Source: Acidimicrobiia bacterium
GTDB taxonomy: Bacteria > Actinomycetota > Acidimicrobiia > Spongiisociales > UBA11373
Direction: 5' to 3'
Length of the DNA: 64,000 nucleotides
Assembly (NCBI GenBank): GCA_029263095.1
Contig: JAJCYA010000002.1
Location: 96,511-160,510 of the forward strand
Made by a program: the position numbers and the translations under genes
In this document: piece by piece, positions 59,695 to 64,000 of the stretch
Position numbering within the stretch: position 1 is the stretch's first letter
Layout of the letters: every line of letters starts with the position of its first letter
The notes under the pieces: model-generated
What the model was told of the DNA's origin: nothing
The model's database searches: none
The model's input: the letters and a program-made list of their open reading frames with translations, nothing else

Positions 59695-60032
59695 TGACCG
59701 ACCCGACCCGACCCGAAGCACTCGATCCCACCGGACCGGCCAAGGGGATCGCCTCCGAGCCGCGACGGTGGTTGGGACCGGCTGCCCTTGCTGCGGTCGT
59801 GCTGGTCCCGATAGGAATCCTCATCTTCTCGAATCTCGATTCGACCGAAGTCTCCTGGGCAGGCTTCCAATTCAACCAACCGCTCTGGGCGATCCTCGTC
59901 GCGACCTTTCTCGCCGGCATGGTGGGCGGCAAGGTCGCCGGCTGGGGTTGGCGCCGCTGGCGCAAGCGCCGCAAGCGGCTCAAGGAGGAACTCGAGGTAC
60001 TACGCAAGCACGCCGCAGACTCCGATTCGTGA
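59694..60032 (+). CDS. LapA-domain (DUF1049) membrane protein
   Basis: The 112-residue product has a Pro-rich N-terminus, two membrane segments (~31-47 and ~62-82) with the intervening NLDSTEVSWAGFQFNQPLWAI and VGGKVAGWGWRRWRKRRKRLKEELEVL, the LapA/DUF1049 layout with a basic helix after TM2. In proteobacteria LapA helps control lipopolysaccharide synthesis; actinobacterial members have no lipopolysaccharide and their role is unknown. Coupled to the Usp gene. Confidence 0.85.
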   Translation: MTDPTRPEALDPTGPAKGIASEPRRWLGPAALAAVVLVPIGILIFSNLDSTEVSWAGFQFNQPLWAILVATFLAGMVGGKVAGWGWRRWRKRRKRLKEELEVLRKHAADSDS

Positions 60033-60066
60033 GGTAGGTAGCGCCAGCCTTCGACCATGTCGCTGG

Positions 60067-60072
60067 TATCGT
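60067..60072 (+). promoter_or_regulatory. Candidate leaderless -10 box for the HNH gene (TATCGT)
   Basis: TATCGT is followed by 8 nt and the ATG at 60081, with no Shine-Dalgarno. This supports that ATG over the in-frame ATG at 60057, which would lie upstream of the transcript start. Confidence 0.4.
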
Positions 60073-60080
60073 CGCCCGGC

Positions 60081-60590
60081 ATGGCACAAGCGCTGGTGCT
60101 CAACGCGACGTACGAACCTCTCTCGGTCGTGTCGGCGCGTCGTGCCGTCGTCCTGCTGGTCAATCGAAAGGCCGAACTCGTCCACTCGGGCAATGGCTCA
60201 TGGTCCTCAGAGCACCTCAGGATCCCGGTGCCGACGGTCGTGAGGCTGCGGCGATACGTGAGAGTTCCCTACCACCGCCGGATACCGCTCAACCGCAGAG
60301 CCGTGTTCGCTCGGGACCACCATCGTTGTCAATACTGCTCGGGAGCCGCCGAGAACCTCGATCATGTGCTGCCCCGCTCTCGCGGTGGAGATCACACGTG
60401 GGAGAACATCGTCGCAGCGTGTCGGTCGTGCAATGCACGCAAGGGAAACCGAACCCCCACCGAAGCCGGCATGTCCCTTGCCACACTGCCCCAAGCCCCG
60501 CGCCGTCACGGCTGGATGCTCATAGGTCTGGGAGCGGCGCCCCACCCATCCTGGGGTGCCTACATCGAAATGGTCGGCCAGCGAGACTGA
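60081..60590 (+). CDS. HNH endonuclease
   Basis: The 169-residue protein starts AQALVLNATYEPLSVVSARRAVVLLVNRKAELVH, the N-terminal region of a widespread actinobacterial/cyanobacterial HNH family, and carries the HNH domain VFARDHHRCQYCS...LDHVLPRSRGGDHTWENIVAACRSCNARKGN with both zinc CxxC pairs and the DH...N catalytic residues. Its biological target is not known; it is not linked to a methylase or a restriction unit here. ATG at 60081 matches the family N-terminus. Confidence 0.92.
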   Translation: MAQALVLNATYEPLSVVSARRAVVLLVNRKAELVHSGNGSWSSEHLRIPVPTVVRLRRYVRVPYHRRIPLNRRAVFARDHHRCQYCSGAAENLDHVLPRSRGGDHTWENIVAACRSCNARKGNRTPTEAGMSLATLPQAPRRHGWMLIGLGAAPHPSWGAYIEMVGQRD

Positions 60591-60711
60591 CGTCGCCCGA
60601 CACCACGCTCGGCAGCACGCTCCAACACTCTCGGTGGTACTGTGCCCCGGAGGACGCGCCAACGGCGCGGACTGGGCGGCCCGGGCAGGATCCCGGACTC
60701 CGCAACAGCGA

Positions 60712-60734
60712 GCCGACGGCAAAGAGCCATCGGC
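60712..60734 (+). other. Stem-loop before the resolvase-like gene
   Basis: GCCGACGGC and GCCATCGGC form a 9-position stem with one mismatch and the loop AAAGA. It lies 2 nt before the GGAGGT ribosome site of the next gene, in the 159-nt gap after the HNH gene. It could end the HNH transcript or shape the leader of the next gene. Confidence 0.4.
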
Positions 60735-60749
60735 ACGGAGGTGTCACCG

Positions 60750-61277
60750 GTGCGGGTGGTTGGATACGTTCGCGAATCGGCAGATCCGTCTGTTGGCCGA
60801 TCTGCTTTCGGCCAACAGGAGGAGATCCGCCGTCACTCCAACGAGCAGGGCCATCAACTAGTCGCCCTTTGCCAGGATCTGCGGAGTCCCGGCCAACCCC
60901 CCAGCCGAGACGGGTACATCAGCCTGTTGGGCGTCATTGCAGCCGGTGGGGTCGAGGCGGTGCTCGTGCCCGGAGTCGCGACGTTCTCGTCGGATGCGAT
61001 AGTCCAGGAGATCATCCTGTGGGATCTCAGGGAACGCGGAGTCAGGGTCGTTTCGACCGAGCAGGCCGACCTACAGCTGCTCGACCCCTTGGCAGCACCG
61101 GAACCGTCGCGGATGCTGATCCGCGATGTGCTCGAACGAGTCGGAGAACACACCGGCGGAGTCGGTCCTGAGCGGGCTGGAACATCCAACCCGCCCGCAG
61201 ACGGAGACGTCCTCGTCCGCATCATCCAGGCGGATACTCACGAGCAGAAGCGGGTCGGCCAGACCGACGACCACTGA
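60750..61277 (+). CDS. Serine-resolvase-fold protein lacking catalytic residues
   Basis: The ~175-residue product follows the N-terminal catalytic domain of serine recombinases: RVVGYVRES near the start, FGQQEEIRRHSNEQGHQLVALCQD, RDGYISLLGVIAAGGVEAVLV, then QEIILWDLRERGVRVVST. But the SxxDR-type arginine pair is missing (VPGVATFSSDAIV stands where V.xLDRLSR is expected), and there is no DNA-binding C-terminal domain, so it is probably not an active recombinase. The last ~40 residues are disordered. GTG at 60750 has GGAGGT 7 nt upstream. It could be a domesticated domain with a structural or regulatory role; its stop abuts the stop of the convergent gene. Confidence 0.7.
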   Translation: MRVVGYVRESADPSVGRSAFGQQEEIRRHSNEQGHQLVALCQDLRSPGQPPSRDGYISLLGVIAAGGVEAVLVPGVATFSSDAIVQEIILWDLRERGVRVVSTEQADLQLLDPLAAPEPSRMLIRDVLERVGEHTGGVGPERAGTSNPPADGDVLVRIIQADTHEQKRVGQTDDH

Positions 61278-61964
61278 TCAGGCTTCGAGTGCCGATCGGG
61301 TGGCAATACCTACCGCAAACGCACGACCGGACCGGACGACACCGGCGCCGGCACCGAGCGAATCGTCCGCCCTTCTGATCACGACGGTGACAACATTCCC
61401 ATCATCGACCTCGAGCCACTCCACTGCCGCACGAGTGACCGAAACTCCGACTGCCTCGGCGGTGGCGGCAATGATCGCGGTATCCAACTCGTCGGAATCG
61501 AACCCGATCGCTCGGGACGCTCGCCGTCCATCGGTCAGCACAACAGAGGCCGTGCGACCGTCAGATCTCTCCTCGACTGAGACCGACAGCACTGCGGATA
61601 CCGCAATCTGTTCAGGTGGCGCTACGAGAGGAGGTGGCGGGACTGGCTCTATCGATGGTGCCGTGCTCGCATCGATGGGCGGAGGAGGCATCACCGGAGA
61701 TGGCTCAACGTCATCCGGCAGCTGCGGGATCGGCGGGACCTCCGGTAGGACCTCCGAGTCGGCATCGCCGCCCGAGGAAAACCTTGACCGCATTCCGTGC
61801 GCTGCCAGCACACGCTGTACCTCGACGCCAACCCGGCGAGCATCGGCATCTGGCGACAGGCTGACCTTGACGCCAGCCGGCAGTGCCCCTTCCGCAATGT
61901 CCACCTCGGCGGAGGCGACGCCTGGGACCGCCAGCAATTCTGATTGGAGCGTCTCGGCAGCCAC
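61278..61964 (-). CDS. Protein of unknown function with two small domains and Pro-rich linker
   Basis: The ~228-residue product has an N-terminal alpha/beta domain (AETLQSELLAVPGVASAEVDIAEGALPAGVKVSLSPDADARRVGVEVQRVL), a linker of Pro, Glu and Asp (~72-120) and a C-terminal alpha/beta domain (VSAVLSVSVEERSDGRTASVVLTDGRRASRAIGFDSDELD...). No signal peptide, TM or known motif is visible. GTG at 61964 has AGAGGA 9 nt upstream and lies 35 nt after the predicted transcription start; an earlier GTG at 62003 is too close to the -10 box. No family recognised; related proteins in other actinobacteria seem likely. Confidence 0.7.
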   Translation of the reverse strand: MAAETLQSELLAVPGVASAEVDIAEGALPAGVKVSLSPDADARRVGVEVQRVLAAHGMRSRFSSGGDADSEVLPEVPPIPQLPDDVEPSPVMPPPPIDASTAPSIEPVPPPPLVAPPEQIAVSAVLSVSVEERSDGRTASVVLTDGRRASRAIGFDSDELDTAIIAATAEAVGVSVTRAAVEWLEVDDGNVVTVVIRRADDSLGAGAGVVRSGRAFAVGIATRSALEA

Positions 61965-62005
61965 GGCTGACCGTCCTCTCAACTCACATCCCAATTCCGC
62001 CACCG

Positions 62006-62035
62006 ATTGTAGCGCTTCTGACCACTCATTGTCAC
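62006..62035 (-). promoter_or_regulatory. Promoter of the 61278-61964 gene
   Basis: Minus-strand GTGACA (62035-62030), an 18-nt spacer and TACAAT (62011-62006) make a near-consensus sigma70 promoter. It is in the ~125-nt gap shared with the divergent moxR gene, which also holds a small dyad AGGTT-CAC-AACCT near 62072. Confidence 0.6.
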
Positions 62036-62129
62036 CTAGGGCTGAGACAGGTGCGTTTATGCGTTCGTTAGGTTCACAACCTCACGCCACTGATAACCTG
62101 CGGTCCGCACACACATCAGGAGGCGGTTC

Positions 62130-63110
62130 TTGACTACCCAGCCGGTCGGGCCAGATGACCTGACCTGGTTCTCAGAGCAGTTCCAGGCGGTGTCCTCGAA
62201 CATCGAGCGTGTCATCCAAGGCAAACGTGAGGTGGTCGACCTCATCCTCATGAGCCTTCTCTCCGAAGGGCATGTCCTCCTCGAGGACGTGCCGGGGGTC
62301 GGGAAGACACTGCTCGCTAAGTCGTTGTCCCGCAGCATCCACTGTGGATTCCAACGCATCCAATTCACGCCGGACCTGCTTCCTTCGGACGTCACCGGTG
62401 TGTCGGTATGGGATCGTGAGCGAGGCGCGTTCGTCTTCAGGGCTGGTCCCGTTTTCGCCAACATCGTGCTGGGCGATGAGATCAACCGAGCGAGTCCCAA
62501 GACTCAGGCCGCCCTCCTGGAGGCGATGGAAGAACGCCAAGTGACGGTGGACGGGACGACCCGTGAACTCGATGCTCCTTTCATGGTGATCGCCACCCAG
62601 AATCCGATCGAACACGAGGGCACCTATCCACTCCCCGAGGCGCAGCTCGACCGGTTCATGATGCGGCTCATCATGGGATACCCGTCTCGCGGCAAAGAAC
62701 TCGAGATGCTCGAGGCGCACGGGCGGACTTCCACCTACGCCGATCTCGGAGCCGTCGTCAGCGCAGACGACATCGAGAGGATGATCGGAGTCGCCCGCAG
62801 AATCTACGTCTCGGACCCGGTCAAGGAGTACCTCGTCGACACAGTCGAGGCCACCCGCCAGGATCCCGATCTTCTCCTGGGAGCCTCACCACGCGCCACC
62901 CTCTTTCTGCAGCGCGCCGCCCGTACCCGGGCGGCGGTCGATGGACGACACTACGCGACCCCCGATGATGTCAAGGCGATGTTGAAGCCGGTTCTGACAC
63001 ACCGTCTCATCCTGCGACCCGAGGCTCAGATGCGGGGAGCAGTCATCTCCGAGATCGTCGACGGAATCGCACAGGGTGTCCCCGTACCTGGGAGCGGAGT
63101 GCGGGCTTAA
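62130..63110 (+). CDS. MoxR-family AAA+ ATPase
   Basis: MoxR ATPases act as chaperones that assemble or activate partner proteins, usually with a VWA- or DUF58-domain protein. The 326-residue product has Walker A VPGVGKTLLAKSL (~52-64), Walker B LGDEINRASPKTQAALLEAMEE, sensor 1 IATQNPIEHEGTYPLPEAQLDRF and the ASPRA arginine-finger region in the C-terminal lid. TTG at 62130 has AGGAGG 6 nt upstream and is the only plausible start. The DUF58 gene follows with a 1-nt overlap (TAATG), the standard MoxR pair. Confidence 0.95.
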   Translation: MTTQPVGPDDLTWFSEQFQAVSSNIERVIQGKREVVDLILMSLLSEGHVLLEDVPGVGKTLLAKSLSRSIHCGFQRIQFTPDLLPSDVTGVSVWDRERGAFVFRAGPVFANIVLGDEINRASPKTQAALLEAMEERQVTVDGTTRELDAPFMVIATQNPIEHEGTYPLPEAQLDRFMMRLIMGYPSRGKELEMLEAHGRTSTYADLGAVVSADDIERMIGVARRIYVSDPVKEYLVDTVEATRQDPDLLLGASPRATLFLQRAARTRAAVDGRHYATPDDVKAMLKPVLTHRLILRPEAQMRGAVISEIVDGIAQGVPVPGSGVRA

Positions 63111-64000
63111 TGCCCACAGCCAGAGGGTGGGCCGCTCTTGGCGTGGCGACGGCGCTTCTCGTGCTTTGGGTCGGTTTCGGCGAACTGGAGCTGATGACCA
63201 CGGCGATGTTTCTCATCGTCTCAGTAGCCGTCGGGATGATGTTCGTTCGGTTTGCCACCCCCCGCGTCGACGTGACGCGCCATATGTTCCCGATTCAGGC
63301 GCACGAAGGCGACGAGGTGGTCGTGGAGGTCGATGTGACCGCCAGCCGACGGATCCGCAACCTGGAGCTCGAGGACACCGTGCATGGTCTCGGTGTAGCC
63401 CGTTTCGCGGCCGCAACGACAACTCCGGGACAGCCACTCATCGCCCGCTATGAGGTTCTGTGCCGCAGCAGAGGAGTCTTCCAGGTGGGACCCGCCGAGG
63501 TCTCCGTAAGCGATGCCTTTTCCCTGACGGAGCGGCGCAACCAGGCCGGCAGCGCCGACCGGCTCACCGTATATCCCCGAGTCGAGCGATTCAGTGGATT
63601 CCCCTCCGTCCGCGGTCTCGATCCGAGCGTCCAATCGACACGGCCCACTTTCGCGCCGCACGGTGGCGAGGATTTCTTCACCCTGCGTGAGTATCAGGTG
63701 GGCGACGACCTCCGCCGGGTGCATTGGCCCTCGTCTGCGAAACGCGACGAGCTCATGATCAAGCAGCTCGAGGTGCCGTGGCAGGCCCGGGCGCTGGTGC
63801 TACTCGACACCCGTGCCGAGCGTTACCCGATCGACGATGCGTTCGAACAAGCCGTACGGGGTGCGGCATCGGCAGTCACCCACCTATACCAAGGCGGGTT
63901 TAGCCCCGAGCTGTGGACCACGGAGCGAGCACCGGCGCTTCGCTCCGGCGGCCGCTTTCAGCAGGCCATGGACATGCTGGCGACGGTGGGGCCATCGCCC
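63110..64000 (+). CDS. DUF58-domain membrane protein (N-terminal part, cut by right edge)
   Basis: The first 297 codons are present. The N-terminus has two short hydrophobic stretches (~7-22 and ~30-46), then an external/soluble region and the DUF58 signature GGEDFFTLREYQVGDDLRRVHWPSSAKRDELMIKQLE at ~185-220, followed by the start of a VWA-like part (ALVLLDTRAERY). DUF58 proteins partner with MoxR ATPases; in many bacteria a transglutaminase-like gene follows, which would lie outside this window. ATG at 63110 overlaps the moxR stop. Confidence 0.93.
   Translation, partial: MPTARGWAALGVATALLVLWVGFGELELMTTAMFLIVSVAVGMMFVRFATPRVDVTRHMFPIQAHEGDEVVVEVDVTASRRIRNLELEDTVHGLGVARFAAATTTPGQPLIARYEVLCRSRGVFQVGPAEVSVSDAFSLTERRNQAGSADRLTVYPRVERFSGFPSVRGLDPSVQSTRPTFAPHGGEDFFTLREYQVGDDLRRVHWPSSAKRDELMIKQLEVPWQARALVLLDTRAERYPIDDAFEQAVRGAASAVTHLYQGGFSPELWTTERAPALRSGGRFQQAMDMLATVGPSP

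Noticed and set aside
1-64000. CRISPR arrays, insertion sequences, prophage genes, rRNA
   Set aside because: No regularly spaced repeats, transposase, integrase or phage structural genes were seen; the only resolvase-fold protein lacks catalytic residues.

Overview
The window is a gene-dense, high-GC stretch of chromosome from an actinobacterium. GTG and TTG starts are frequent, genes often overlap by 1 to 8 nt, a translational ileS T-box is present, MurE carries the meso-diaminopimelate type DNPR motif, and many genes have a TANNNT box 6 to 8 nt before the start codon and no Shine-Dalgarno. The neighbourhoods uvrA/uvrB/coaE/rpsA/polA, trpE/trpC/trpB/trpA and ileS/lspA/dnaE resemble, from memory, the order in Mycobacterium. 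No divIVA, ftsA or ddl accompanies the division cluster, and a deep-branching lineage such as Acidimicrobiia is a guess rather than a result. No prophage, insertion sequence, CRISPR array or rRNA was seen.

Layout. 1-10.9 kb (mostly minus strand): excision repair uvrA (cut by the left edge) and uvrB with convergent tatA, coaE, an orphan CpaE-like ATPase, rpsA and polA. 10.9-12.2 kb: tRNA-Leu(CAA) with a partial copy of its 3' end downstream, then a zinc-ribbon membrane protein. 12.2-22.9 kb: nadE, trpA-B-F-C, a two-component system, ygfZ, trpE and ccdA. 23-31.4 kb: a mixed accessory stretch with CsaA, MFS and MATE transporters, endonuclease III, xanthine phosphoribosyltransferase, four small membrane proteins (two of them paralogues) and a duplicated ThyX-fold protein preceded by an 18-codon upstream ORF. 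31.5-40.7 kb: dnaE, RluA-family synthase, lspA, DksA-like, DUF167 and the T-box-controlled ileS. 40.7-58.3 kb: a nearly complete dcw (division and cell wall) cluster reading leftwards from mraZ to sepF/yggT. 58.3-64 kb: SDR, universal stress protein, LapA-domain protein, HNH endonuclease, a degenerate resolvase-fold protein, a hypothetical protein, and moxR plus a DUF58 gene cut by the right edge.

How it works together. From rsmH to murB almost every junction in the dcw cluster is a 1 to 8 nt overlap, which points to one translationally coupled transcript for peptidoglycan precursor synthesis, septal transpeptidation and Z-ring assembly. It has two apparent control points: 10-bp GTGG repeats before mraZ, and a 14-bp stem before rsmH that covers its ribosome-binding site. 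The trp genes form two small groups separated by a sensor kinase and its regulator, each apparently with its own promoter.

The most unusual items are the rsmH leader stem, the double ThyX protein with its coupled upstream ORF, the tRNA-Leu 3'-end duplication, the degenerate resolvase-like protein, and the recurrent leaderless promoter pattern. No clearly new multi-gene system was recognised; most of the window is housekeeping.
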